DNA from: CAZPWQ01 sp964590495
GTDB taxonomy: Bacteria > Bacteroidota > Rhodothermia > Balneolales > Balneolaceae
DNA: 25,877 bases
Direction: 5' to 3'
NCBI GenBank assembly: GCA_964590495.1
Contig: CAZPWQ010000047.1
Span: forward strand, 1-25,877
Part shown: one piece after another, positions 1-9,238 of the stretch
Numbering within the stretch: the stretch's first letter is position 1
Layout of the letters: every line of letters starts with the position of its first letter
Made by a program: the position numbers and the translations under genes
The notes under the pieces: generated by a model
Told to the model about the DNA's origin: nothing
Databases searched by the model: none
Seen by the model: only the letters and a program-made list of their open reading frames with translations

Positions 1-90
1 GAAGCCCGTCGAATAGACCAGCTCTTCCGATCGAAGTTTCGGCGTAGGCAGGCTCCGCTGCCTGATAAATGTGGAGCAGCGAAACAATAA
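1..90 (+). CDS. 3' end of an unidentified protein (partial)
   Basis: Frame 1 is open from the left edge to a TAA at 88-90, giving 29 residues rich in Arg and Lys (begins EARRIDQLF, ends CGAAKQ). The frame is too short for any family to be recognised. Support is indirect: it would converge with recD, and a terminator-like hairpin effective on both strands lies 65 bases beyond its stop, as expected between convergent genes. It could equally be chance open sequence at the window edge. Confidence 0.3.
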   Translation, partial: EARRIDQLFRSKFRRRQAPLPDKCGAAKQ

Positions 91-154
91 AGGAGAAAAC
101 GATTGACTTAATGTCCTCAGTGTCTCGTAAATGGTGGCTTAGCCTCTCAAAAAT

Positions 155-185
155 AAAGGGGACCGGCTATCAACCAGCCCCCTTT
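155..185. terminator. bidirectional intrinsic terminator after recD
   Basis: AAAGGG (155-160) pairs with CCCTTT (180-185) and GGCT (165-168) with AGCC (176-179), leaving a 4-nt bulge and a 7-nt loop. Leftward, the stem runs into ATTTTTG, a good U-tract about 200 bases past the recD stop. Rightward it ends in TTTTG. It probably ends the recCBD transcript and that of any gene ending at 90. Apart from this hairpin, 91-390 is AT-rich and shows no convincing gene. A 44-codon frame starting at the ATG at 111 runs through the hairpin and is not supported. Confidence 0.6.
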
Positions 186-390
186 TGTACGTTGGCTTTT
201 CGGGGTACAAATCAGTGGTTACAATTACATAACCAAGAATTGTAAGGGTATAACGATACTTGATCCAAGTTGGTTGAATCAATAATCGCAATCTATTCTA
301 TTTTACATCTGAGTCTCTTATTTGTTCCGGCTGATAGTGGAAAAGATTTGGTTAAAAACGCCTGTGCCTGTGAATAAACGCATATTCTTA

Positions 391-2256
391 TCATGCGCCC
401 CAAAATTGTTCACGCAAGCCTGAAGATCTGTGCACAGAAGAGGTAATACCGTGCTTTAATATTTCAAAACTTCCCCACATGGTAATCTCGGTTCGGGCTC
501 GGGTGATGGCTGTGTATAGTAATTCCTTTGTAAGAATTGGAGAAGGTTCTGCCGGCAAAATAATATGTACACGTTCAAACTCAGAACCCTGGCTTTTGTG
601 AACGGTAAGTGCATAGGCATTTTCGAACTGTGAAAGCCTCGATGGATTAAATTCCCGGAACTTTCCGCCTTCCCCCTTGAACGTCACCTTGGGATTATGC
701 CCTGTCTCATTCCAGACGACTCCCAGATCTCCGTTGCGCAATTTCAGCGTATAATTGTTCTTAGTTATCATAACCGGTCTGCCCCTGTACCACTGTTGAT
801 AACGCGAAAGAGATATTTCCCTGCGAAGAAGTTGCTCAAGCTGATAATTTACGTTTTCAGCTCCCATAAATCCTTTGCGGTGAACACACAGAGCAACCTG
901 TTTATAAAGAAGGTCAATTGCTGTCACCCGGTCTCCTGACTGCACCAGCTTTTGTGCGTGTTTCAGCAGTTCCGAAAACAGAGTATCCTCTATATCATCA
1001 CCCTTTGAAATTTCCTTAAAACGAACATCAGAATATTTCGCTGATCTGAGAATATCGACAGATCTGTCTGCCTCCTGCCTGTTAATAGCTGCAGCAAGCT
1101 GACCGATTCCACTCTTTGCTCCGAATCGATAACTTTTATCAAGAAATGTAATGTTGTCTGTCAGCGGTTTTGTTCTTCTCTTTTTGAAATCGTCGGGAAT
1201 CATCATTCCCAGCTCCCGGAGTGTCTCCACCGCCGGTTCCGTGTACCGGTTTTCGGCCGGCATGCATATATCCCCCAGCACCGAACCTGCCTCCACCGAA
1301 GCCAGCTGATCTTTATCCCCCAGTAATATGAGTCGTGATTCTGGTAGCAGAGCTTCCAAAAGCTTTGCCATCATTGTCTGATCGATCATGGACGCCTCAT
1401 CAATAACTACCACTTCGTAAGGCAGGGGGTTATCTTTTGTATAACGATATTCTCCGCTGCCGCGACGGGCTCCCAACAGTTGGTGCAGTGTTACAGCTTT
1501 TTCCGGTACGGCCTCTCGAATTTCTTCGCTCGCGGGCAGACTTTGCTTCTGCTGCTGAACAGATTCTTTAAGTCGTGCAGCAGCTTTTCCGGTCGGCGCT
1601 GCCAGGGCAATAGACAGCTTTTTACCGGCATCAGCCCACTGTTCCAGTAATAAAGCTAAAATGCGTACAACTGTTGTTGTTTTACCGGTTCCGGGTCCCC
1701 CGGAAATGACGGAAAATCGCTGCAGAACCGCCAGAGCTGCAGCCACCTGCTGCAAATTCAGCTCAAACAGATCTTCGGAGGGAAAATACCGGCTGAGACC
1801 TTCCTTCAACAGCTTCTGGTTAACACCGGCCATTTCATCACCGGCCCTTGCCAGCAAATCATCGCCGACCAAGCGTTCGTAATGCCACAGCTTTTGCAGG
1901 TAAAGCCGTCCGCTGTCATCCAGGATGAGGGGTTTAAAACTTCCCGGTTTCCCTACATGAAAAGAAGCAGAGAGCTTACCTGCCCATTCTTCAGCCGGAG
2001 GTGCAGTGATACCGGGAAGAATTTGTTCAGATCCTCCTTCATCTTCAAAAACCTGTTTGCCGGCAAATTCCGACAAGGTCAGACAGATATTCCCCTGCCT
2101 GTACCAATAGCTTACAAGTGCAGCCGCCAAAAGCACTTCATCTTCCACAGCTTGTTCCGGTCCATTCAGAATACGGGCGAACTCCAGATCTATTTCACGA
2201 AGTACCCCGGCTTCTACCAATTGACTCAGTTTTTGCAGAAAGAGATTTTTCTTCAC
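391..2256 (-). CDS. recD: RecBCD enzyme subunit RecD (5'-3' helicase)
   Basis: Alpha subunit of exodeoxyribonuclease V: the fast 5'-to-3' SF1B helicase motor of RecBCD, which processes double-strand breaks for RecA-mediated recombination. The 621 residues are close to the E. coli length (about 608). Visible motifs are Walker A GGPGTGKT (186-193), Walker B VVVIDEASM (282-290), a Q/GDxxQL motif (LLGDKDQLASVE), motif V VHKSQGSEF (552-560) and the Arg-finger motif YTAITRAR (581-588). The GTG start overlaps the recB stop by 4 nt (GTGA), with a GGAGG Shine-Dalgarno inside the recB end, so translation is likely coupled. It is last in the recC-recB-recD operon. All motor motifs are intact. The linked recC and recB argue against the RecD2 type. 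Confidence 0.96.
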   Translation of the reverse strand: MKKNLFLQKLSQLVEAGVLREIDLEFARILNGPEQAVEDEVLLAAALVSYWYRQGNICLTLSEFAGKQVFEDEGGSEQILPGITAPPAEEWAGKLSASFHVGKPGSFKPLILDDSGRLYLQKLWHYERLVGDDLLARAGDEMAGVNQKLLKEGLSRYFPSEDLFELNLQQVAAALAVLQRFSVISGGPGTGKTTTVVRILALLLEQWADAGKKLSIALAAPTGKAAARLKESVQQQKQSLPASEEIREAVPEKAVTLHQLLGARRGSGEYRYTKDNPLPYEVVVIDEASMIDQTMMAKLLEALLPESRLILLGDKDQLASVEAGSVLGDICMPAENRYTEPAVETLRELGMMIPDDFKKRRTKPLTDNITFLDKSYRFGAKSGIGQLAAAINRQEADRSVDILRSAKYSDVRFKEISKGDDIEDTLFSELLKHAQKLVQSGDRVTAIDLLYKQVALCVHRKGFMGAENVNYQLEQLLRREISLSRYQQWYRGRPVMITKNNYTLKLRNGDLGVVWNETGHNPKVTFKGEGGKFREFNPSRLSQFENAYALTVHKSQGSEFERVHIILPAEPSPILTKELLYTAITRARTEITMWGSFEILKHGITSSVHRSSGLREQFWGA

Positions 2257-5200
2257 GCGACCCCTCCCGCCTTCAGGTATTGGTCTAATTTATTAATCTT
2301 CGACTTTCCGGGACGGTCAAAATAGATTCCCCGGTAGTCGCTGGTTTTATCGTTTATACCACGAAGAAACAGGTACAGGACACCGCCGAAATGATCCTCA
2401 TAACGATAACCGGTCAATCGCTCCTTCAGGTAACGATGAAGCGCCACGGTATAGATATGATATTGAAGATCGTATGCCGCTTCATAGATTTCTTCTCTCA
2501 TAATCTCAAAAGTATAATCTCCGGGTTGGCTACCCAGATAGTTTGTCTTGTAATCTATAATATAAAACCGGTCGCCGAATTGAACGGTGAGATCAATATA
2601 GCCCTTCATAAAACCGGGAGAGGCTTGTCCCTGTTCATGTGAACTGCTTTCGCGAATGATCTGCATGATCCGTGAGTTAGAAATCGCCTCCATATCAAAA
2701 TAAAACTCCATTTCGTGTAGAAAATCGCTTTTCTCAAGATCTGCAAGAATGGTATTCTGATTTTCACTGACCAGCTGTTTATTTATCACAGAAAGCAAAT
2801 TTTGCTTCAGTACAGGATTCCATTTGGAGTCAATACCATAAGTCTCCAAACCATTTGTGATAATTTCATCCATATTTGACAAGTCTGAAAAATCAAGCTG
2901 TTCAAATATCATATGCACGCAGGTACCCGGTTGCGGGCCTCTCGGAAATCCAAACATATTGAGCGTTTCAGGTTGTTGGACAGCCCCCGTATCCGGAATT
3001 ACATACTGATCGTAGTCAGGAGTTTCCACCTCACCGCTTCCCGCCGTTGTAAGAGAGGAGAAACTGGAAATCTGTTGCAAGGAAACAAGCCGATCATTCC
3101 TGCTGAATTTTCGTACCTGCAATCCATCCCGCTGGTCCTGTTCTTTTCTGCGCCCGGTATCCACTGGCGGTTTCCATTCGCGAAAATTAACTTTACTGCC
3201 GGCTTCCTCCTGTAAATCTATCAGTGCCCGGTTAAAAATTTCTTCAGTGATTTCTTCAGCGTTGTTATTCAGTTTTAATTTTTTATTTATCTGCGCCGTC
3301 ACCCGTTCATTACCAAGCAGAGTATATCCCAGTGGTGAAAATTCACTGCTGCCTGTCTCGCCATGCCAGTAAATATTACACTGCTGCTTTGCACGTGTGA
3401 TCGCCACGTAAGCCAGACGCATACTCTCCGCAAGATCCTCCTTGTAATATTCCGCCAGCCGCAATGTGCGTTCGCCGGTATCTTTGGGTGTCAGATCCAG
3501 GCAAGCTTTTTTCTCTTCTCCGGTGTGAAATAAAAAAGGATCCTTCGAATTTTCCACCTTTGTCCCAGTCCACAAAAACGGGCAAAATACAACCGGGTAT
3601 TCCAATCCTTTGCTGCTGTGCATAGTCACAATTTTGACCAGGTTTTCATCACTTTCCAGCCTCAGCTCTTCTTCCTCTCGTCCATCTTTGTTTTCAGTAC
3701 GTTTTCGTGCCATCCACTTGATCAGTGATCTCATTCCCGCCTGTTCCTCCTCTTCTCTGTGTTGCAACAGCTCACCAAGATGAAGGATATTTGTAAGCCG
3801 GCGTTCTCCTTTTCGGTGATTCATCAGATTCAGAGCAATGTCTTCTTCTCTTATCAATTTTCTGAACATGGAGGAAAAACCGTGTTCCTGCCATATATGA
3901 TTCCAATCCGAAAACAGCTCAACCTGTCGTACCCATTGTTCCTCATTCTCCTCATACTCATATAAATCGTTGGCTGTTTCACCTATCAATGAAGTAATCA
4001 AAGCCCCCCTGATCAAACGCTCGCTTCCGGGTTCGGCTATTGCTGTCAACACCTGTTCCAGCTCATGTGCTTCCCGGGTATGGAAAACACTCCCCTTGGA
4101 AAGTTGAACACTTTTTAATCCATAGGTTGCAAGGGCTTCATTCATCAGATCTGCCTGATAGTGCGTACGAACCAGTACTGCGATATCCCGTGCAGATACA
4201 GATTCCTCTCCAATATATGCTCTTCCTTCATCACCCTTTCTCAACAGCTGAAAGATATCCGAAGCCGTGGCCATAGCCATTTCATTGGACCAGATTTTCT
4301 TATCTGAATCAGCTTCGTCAGCGGATTCTACTGAGATAATCTGCATAGCCTCTGCAGGCGAGTTATCAATTGCCAATCGCTTATAAGCATCTTCAGGATG
4401 TCCGTGTTCAACCGGATTATACGATATTTCCGGCAATACAAACGGATTCTCTGTCCGGGAGAATAAAACGTTGACTGCTGTTAACAATTCAGGGACTGAG
4501 CGGTAGTTTTCACGCAGCCCGAATTGCTGGTCTGCAGTCGTATCATTCCTGGCCTCGAGATAGGCAAAAATATCGGCACCCCGAAAGCTGTAAATCGCCT
4601 GCTTGGGGTCTCCGATCATAAACAATTTTTCAGCATTACCACTGTAGACCGATCTGAAAATGGCATATTGCACCGGATCCGTATCCTGAAATTCATCAAC
4701 CAGCGCCACCGGATATTTTTGTCGCAACAGTGCTGCAAATCGTCCGCCGTTTTCCGGATCTGTAATCGAACGATACATAGTCAACAGAAGATCATCGTAA
4801 GATAAAACCTCCAGTTCCTCTTTCTTGTCCGGGAGCTGTTCCTGAAGGTACTGAAGCAACTCTTTCAAAAAAATAGATTTTGTATTTTTCAGGAGTCTGC
4901 AGGTATCTCCATAGTCATCCATCAATTCGAAAAAACGGTGATTGGGGGGCTGGATTCCCTCCTTCCGGGCTTTTGACAGCAGGCTTTCTGAAATAAAAGA
5001 TTGAGTACAGTATTTAAAACCAGTCACATTGTCCGGATCTATAATCGATGCTGAACTATTCAAAAAAAGCTCATCAATCGTTTCAATACGTCCCGGCATA
5101 TTATTTTCCGTATATCCCGACATAATATCCGGGTCCAGAAGTGCTATAATCTCATCCCGCTCTTCCTGCCAAATTTGCTGCAATTCACGGTATATTCTTT

Positions 5201-5861
5201 GCAACGACTGAAAATTGCCTTCTATCTCCCGCCACTCGACATCGTCCGGGATTATGTTAATATAAGGTTTACCGGTATATGGCCGGAGGCAATCAATCAG
5301 CGAATCCGGCGTCAGCTTTTCGTCTATTAAATATTGAAGCAATAACGCCTTGCTCTCATCCTCTCCTGCTTCGTCCACCAGACGGCGCCAGTAATCGTCG
5401 ACAATCTCCTGTATGACATGACGGTCATCTGTGAGTAGTTCGGCATCAAACGAAGTGCGGCTTTCGAAGGCCATCTCCTCCAGCACATTCTTGCAAAATC
5501 CATGGATCGTATAAACCGCCGCTCCGTCGAAGTTACGAACGGCCTCTTCCAGTTTATTGACAGCGTTGTCAGCTTCTAACCATTCGGCATTTTCTAATGC
5601 CTGAAGCATGGCATCAGATCCCTTATAGCCGTGCTTTAAAACTTTAATGGCATCCTGTATCCGGTTGACCAGTCGTTCTTTCAGCTCTTTGGTGGCTGCC
5701 CTGGTATAAGTGACGACCAGGATTTCACTGACGGAAAATCCTTCTTTCAAAAGAAATCGCAGGTACAGCCATACAATATTATAGGTCTTGCCCGTACCGG
5801 CACTTGCCTCAACCAGGTTTTTACCGGTGTAATCCTGTTCAAAGGGATGCAATTGTTTCAT
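2253..5861 (-). CDS. recB: RecBCD enzyme subunit RecB (3'-5' helicase/nuclease)
   Basis: Beta subunit of exodeoxyribonuclease V: a UvrD-like SF1A 3'-to-5' helicase carrying the only nuclease domain of the complex. The 1202 residues compare with 1180 in E. coli. Helicase motifs in order are Walker A EASAGTGKT (18-26), motif II VDEFQDTDP, motif III IGDPKQAIYSFRGAD, motif IV RENYRS, motif V TMHSSKGLEYP and motif VI YVAITRAK. The C-terminal nuclease shows the early His (GTCVHMIFEQLD), Asp1090 (YIDL) and Asp1103-Tyr-Lys1105 (IIDYKTN), so catalytic metal-binding residues look intact. The ATG directly abuts the recC TAG, and AAGGAGGA inside the recC end is a strong Shine-Dalgarno. The SF1 motifs plus flanking recC and recD distinguish it from AddA. 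Confidence 0.96.
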   Translation of the reverse strand: MKQLHPFEQDYTGKNLVEASAGTGKTYNIVWLYLRFLLKEGFSVSEILVVTYTRAATKELKERLVNRIQDAIKVLKHGYKGSDAMLQALENAEWLEADNAVNKLEEAVRNFDGAAVYTIHGFCKNVLEEMAFESRTSFDAELLTDDRHVIQEIVDDYWRRLVDEAGEDESKALLLQYLIDEKLTPDSLIDCLRPYTGKPYINIIPDDVEWREIEGNFQSLQRIYRELQQIWQEERDEIIALLDPDIMSGYTENNMPGRIETIDELFLNSSASIIDPDNVTGFKYCTQSFISESLLSKARKEGIQPPNHRFFELMDDYGDTCRLLKNTKSIFLKELLQYLQEQLPDKKEELEVLSYDDLLLTMYRSITDPENGGRFAALLRQKYPVALVDEFQDTDPVQYAIFRSVYSGNAEKLFMIGDPKQAIYSFRGADIFAYLEARNDTTADQQFGLRENYRSVPELLTAVNVLFSRTENPFVLPEISYNPVEHGHPEDAYKRLAIDNSPAEAMQIISVESADEADSDKKIWSNEMAMATASDIFQLLRKGDEGRAYIGEESVSARDIAVLVRTHYQADLMNEALATYGLKSVQLSKGSVFHTREAHELEQVLTAIAEPGSERLIRGALITSLIGETANDLYEYEENEEQWVRQVELFSDWNHIWQEHGFSSMFRKLIREEDIALNLMNHRKGERRLTNILHLGELLQHREEEEQAGMRSLIKWMARKRTENKDGREEEELRLESDENLVKIVTMHSSKGLEYPVVFCPFLWTGTKVENSKDPFLFHTGEEKKACLDLTPKDTGERTLRLAEYYKEDLAESMRLAYVAITRAKQQCNIYWHGETGSSEFSPLGYTLLGNERVTAQINKKLKLNNNAEEITEEIFNRALIDLQEEAGSKVNFREWKPPVDTGRRKEQDQRDGLQVRKFSRNDRLVSLQQISSFSSLTTAGSGEVETPDYDQYVIPDTGAVQQPETLNMFGFPRGPQPGTCVHMIFEQLDFSDLSNMDEIITNGLETYGIDSKWNPVLKQNLLSVINKQLVSENQNTILADLEKSDFLHEMEFYFDMEAISNSRIMQIIRESSSHEQGQASPGFMKGYIDLTVQFGDRFYIIDYKTNYLGSQPGDYTFEIMREEIYEAAYDLQYHIYTVALHRYLKERLTGYRYEDHFGGVLYLFLRGINDKTSDYRGIYFDRPGKSKINKLDQYLKAGGVA

Positions 5862-8800
5862 CTAACTGTCCTCCTTCTTTGCTGCGAGGTAAGGTTGCCA
5901 GAAGTCCAGCGCTAAATTTCTGAAAAATGGTTCTGTGGTCGGATCTTTGCCACGCATGAAGAAGCTGTTGTAGGAATCATCACCATCGCAAGGTGCGGGA
6001 GTATAAGGGTTATACCAACCGCTATATAAAGCAGATCTCGCGGCCGAATACGGCTCTTTTTCATTCTCGATAATGCGACAGGCATAGGTATATGATGTAT
6101 CGGGAAAAAACATGAGCGGTTTTTGCAGGCCCTGCCGGTAGTAATTCAACAATTTCATTAATATTTTTTGTGCATCCCTGATATTGCCAATCATTTCCTG
6201 TTCGATAGATCCCGATTTTGTCACCATGTGGCTTACCGGCTGATAACCTGAAGGTTTTCCAGCTAAATACGTGAGATGTTTAATCCACAGCTCGACACGA
6301 TCTTTTCCTCTCATCGATCCGAATCTATGGAGCCACTGACCGTTTTCATACAGCGAAGTCAGCTTACCGGTCAGGTGAAAAGCATCCAGGTTCAGATCTA
6401 TTTCAATATCCGGCTTCGCCTGCCGGTCAAGTATCTCCGTCAACTCTCTCCCGAACTCTTCGGCTTCCCGCTTTTGCTGTATAAACGACTGATCGCCCGG
6501 GAAACCAACCGGAAGCAAATCCCCTGCCGCCGCAATATTTCTGTAAGAATCCAGCTCGTTACCTTTGAGAAAACGTTCCAGCATCTCCTGACGGATGTGA
6601 TAGCGTGATAATCCATCCGTCTCAAAAGGTTCGCGTTCTTCGGTCAGCGCATCGGTTTTCTGCAGGTAAAGGCCCAGCCGCTGCTGCATGAAAAAACGGA
6701 CAGGATGCTGATAAAAAGAAATTAATTCTCCGAGGCTAATCGTTTGCCAGTCATCATCGGGTACCGGAAGCGGATCGGTAATAAAGGAATCGGATTCATC
6801 ATCTCCCGCATCTATTCTTCTGCTGATCCGCAGCTGTGATCCGGCATAACTGAACAAATCCGGGTCATCCCCGTTAAAGTAGCGTGGACTGAAAGCCTGT
6901 AACCGGTGCCTCGTTGTGATATCATCAGCTTTTATTTCATACTCGTCTTCAAGTACATTCAACAGCTCGCTGACCACTACAGAGGGAGGAAAACTTGTAT
7001 CCTGTATGTTACTTTGTCCGATGTAGCTAATGATCAGATTTTCTTTTGCCGAGAGTAACGTTTCCAAAAACATGTAGCGATCGTCATCTGCACGGGAACG
7101 GTCTCCCGGCCGCGGATGTAACCGCATCAGGTCAAACTCCACCGGCTTGTGATTACGCGGGAAAGCGTCCTCATCCATTCCCAGTATGCCGATTACCTTG
7201 AATGGAATGCTCCGCATCGGTACAAGAGCACAAAAGGTAATACCATGTCCCATAAAACCGCCGCCCGTCTGATGATTATCCAACAGTTCTTCAATAAAGG
7301 AATGTATGACGTTAAACGAAACCGGGATATCGAAATTAGATACGTCCGTATATTCCATAAGCTTATCGAGCTGCCTGCGTATCTGTGATATTTCATGATG
7401 GGTGTCACGATTATCCGGAAAAAATTCCTGCAACATATCCGAACAAAACCGGTGCCATCCTTCAGCTTTTTTTGAATGCCCTGCCCTATCGTAAAAATCA
7501 AACAGCTTATGGAGAAAACTGCTCAGTTTTCCCGCCAGCTCCGCCTGCGAGGTTCCTTCGATATAGCTGTATGGAATTTGATCACGGTAAGCCTGTTCTC
7601 CGTCACTTTGCATCGCATATCCAAGTAAAATGCGTGATATTCCTTTTTTCCAGCTAAAGTGGTCGTTTGCCGGCAGATTATTATCCCCTCTGAACTTGCT
7701 GTCAATGCCCCAGCGAATCCGGTTATCATGAATCCACTGTTGAAGCAGAGTAAACTCATCCTCTGAAATTTCAAGCGACCTGCGCAGAATCTCGGATTCC
7801 AATAACTCCATAACATCGGTTACTTTAAAGCGGCTTTGCAGCAGGTTCATAATTTTAATGAATGTCACTGCTACGGGCGATTCGCTGCGGAACCCCCGGT
7901 CGGCAATACTGAATGGGATATGAGGTACGTCTTCCTCATCTGTACCGAATACAGCATCGATTAACGGAGCATAGGTTTCGATATCCGGCATCATGATCAC
8001 AATTTCATCCGGCGGCAGATCCGGATTTTTATCAAATAGTGCCATAAGCTGATCATGCAATACTTCCACTTCGCGCATGGCGCTGTGACATGAATGCAGC
8101 TGTATCGAACGGTCGGCTTCCGTAACTGCTGTACCTTTTTTATTGTTAATAATATCGTACTGAATCTGTGACAAAAGGCTGTCACTGTACTCTGGCCGGC
8201 CTGACACGAAAACCTTCTGATGGTTACTAACCACTTCTGCATCCTGCTTTACCTCGTACTCAAAATTGGATAAAAATTCAATACCTTCCTTTCCCATCGA
8301 TTCAACCAGGTTATTTTCCGGTGTTTTACCATCCACCGGTGCCAGCCAGTAAAAACGAACGTCTGTCAGCTTTGAAAGCTTAACAAACGTTTTTATAAAG
8401 GCGGGTGGAAGAGTAGAAACTCCGAAAATTGTGATGCGTTCGGGTAGGTCAGCAATCTTCATCTCCTTTTCATCGATATAGCTAAGCAATTTTTCATGTA
8501 ATTCCCCCCGGTGAGTCCAGCGCTTTTCTTCATTCCCGTTATCCTGTTTCCAGTGACCGGTCAACTTTCTCCACAAAGCTGCCTGCCAGCGTTCGGAGGG
8601 GTTATTGGTAGTCAGTTTTTCATCCTGCCAGCTTACCAACATTTCAGGACGATATACCAGGTACTGGTCAAAAACATCGGCGATACGATTACTCAGTTTC
8701 CAGATACGCAGTTGCTGAATATCCGCCGACTCTTTCCGGATATACCTCCACAACGGATCAAATACAGGCTCCTTTTCCATCCGGTTAAGCAGATGCATAA

Positions 8801-9083
8801 TAGAAAAAGCAAGCGGCTGCCGGTCTGAGGGAAGCGTTTTGGGAATATCCGGATCGATGTGCCGGTAGAGCGACCATATACGTTCTGCGGGAAATTCAAA
8901 CTTCAGATTTGCGGCAATTCCCTTTTCTTTTGCCAGATACATCGAAAGCCATCGTCCCATCCCATAATTCTGTACAACAAATATTTCAGGCTCAAGCGGT
9001 TCACTCAGCTTATTTTCCTCAAATTCCGAGACCAATTGTTCACCCAGAATTGAAAGATCACTTCCATAGCAAAATTTTAACAT
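5862..9083 (-). CDS. recC: RecBCD enzyme subunit RecC (Chi recognition scaffold)
   Basis: Gamma subunit of exodeoxyribonuclease V: scaffold that splits the duplex, feeds the strands to RecB and RecD, and in E. coli reads Chi. Roughly 1073 residues against 1122 in E. coli. The N-terminus matches the family (MLKFCYGS, then EPEIFVVQNYGMGRWL and GIAANLKFEFP), as do VSTLPPAF, an MMPDIETYAPL stretch and a GILGMDEDAFPR stretch. As expected for RecC, no Walker A or nuclease motif is visible. I chose the ATG at 9083 over a TTG two codons upstream because family members begin ML-x-x-Y/C. It is the first gene of recC-recB-recD. The promoter must lie in or beyond the heptamer arrays immediately upstream, or transcription reads through from the DUF1499 gene. 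The Chi sequence of this organism cannot be predicted from it. Confidence 0.93.
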   Translation of the reverse strand: MLKFCYGSDLSILGEQLVSEFEENKLSEPLEPEIFVVQNYGMGRWLSMYLAKEKGIAANLKFEFPAERIWSLYRHIDPDIPKTLPSDRQPLAFSIMHLLNRMEKEPVFDPLWRYIRKESADIQQLRIWKLSNRIADVFDQYLVYRPEMLVSWQDEKLTTNNPSERWQAALWRKLTGHWKQDNGNEEKRWTHRGELHEKLLSYIDEKEMKIADLPERITIFGVSTLPPAFIKTFVKLSKLTDVRFYWLAPVDGKTPENNLVESMGKEGIEFLSNFEYEVKQDAEVVSNHQKVFVSGRPEYSDSLLSQIQYDIINNKKGTAVTEADRSIQLHSCHSAMREVEVLHDQLMALFDKNPDLPPDEIVIMMPDIETYAPLIDAVFGTDEEDVPHIPFSIADRGFRSESPVAVTFIKIMNLLQSRFKVTDVMELLESEILRRSLEISEDEFTLLQQWIHDNRIRWGIDSKFRGDNNLPANDHFSWKKGISRILLGYAMQSDGEQAYRDQIPYSYIEGTSQAELAGKLSSFLHKLFDFYDRAGHSKKAEGWHRFCSDMLQEFFPDNRDTHHEISQIRRQLDKLMEYTDVSNFDIPVSFNVIHSFIEELLDNHQTGGGFMGHGITFCALVPMRSIPFKVIGILGMDEDAFPRNHKPVEFDLMRLHPRPGDRSRADDDRYMFLETLLSAKENLIISYIGQSNIQDTSFPPSVVVSELLNVLEDEYEIKADDITTRHRLQAFSPRYFNGDDPDLFSYAGSQLRISRRIDAGDDESDSFITDPLPVPDDDWQTISLGELISFYQHPVRFFMQQRLGLYLQKTDALTEEREPFETDGLSRYHIRQEMLERFLKGNELDSYRNIAAAGDLLPVGFPGDQSFIQQKREAEEFGRELTEILDRQAKPDIEIDLNLDAFHLTGKLTSLYENGQWLHRFGSMRGKDRVELWIKHLTYLAGKPSGYQPVSHMVTKSGSIEQEMIGNIRDAQKILMKLLNYYRQGLQKPLMFFPDTSYTYACRIIENEKEPYSAARSALYSGWYNPYTPAPCDGDDSYNSFFMRGKDPTTEPFFRNLALDFWQPYLAAKKEDS

Positions 9084-9096
9084 GTACAAGTTTAGG

Positions 9097-9138
9097 GTTG
9101 CGAGTTGCGAGTTGCGAGTTACGGGTTACGGGTTACGG
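9097..9138. repeat. 7-bp tandem array, GTTGCGA/GTTACGG type
   Basis: Six perfect-phase heptamers: three copies of GTTGCGA (9097-9117), then three of GTTACGG (9118-9138). The array begins 14 bp upstream of the recC ATG, where a promoter or 5' UTR would normally lie. The two unit types differ at two positions, as if each had expanded separately from a shared ancestor. Confidence 0.95.
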
Positions 9139-9175
9139 GAAAACAGTGCTCATCAGTGCAATCTGTGGCAAAATT

Positions 9176-9238
9176 GTTCATTGTTCATTGTTCATTGTTC
9201 ATTGCTCATTGCTCATTGTTAATTGTTAATTGCTCAAG
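9176..9238. repeat. 7-bp tandem array, GTTCATT type, running into the DUF1499 gene
   Basis: Nine consecutive heptamers: GTTCATT four times, GCTCATT twice, GTTAATT twice and a degenerate GCTCAAG. From 9206 on, the array is coding: it supplies the last ten or so codons and the stop of the DUF1499 gene (LTINNEQ and TGA). Seven is not a multiple of three, so a change in unit number inside the coding part would shift the frame and change the C-terminus. Confidence 0.95.

Noticed and set aside
111..245. 44-codon rightward frame after the possible gene end at 90
   Set aside because: It runs through the terminator hairpin and has Trp/Gln-rich composition without recognisable motifs; not enough support.
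391..9083. RecBCD operon as an anti-phage island or as AddAB
   Set aside because: All three subunits have standard motifs and length, and no defence genes are adjacent. This is ordinary recombination machinery.
9097..9238. Repeat arrays upstream of recC as a CRISPR
   Set aside because: The units are contiguous 7-mers with no spacers, and no cas genes are present.
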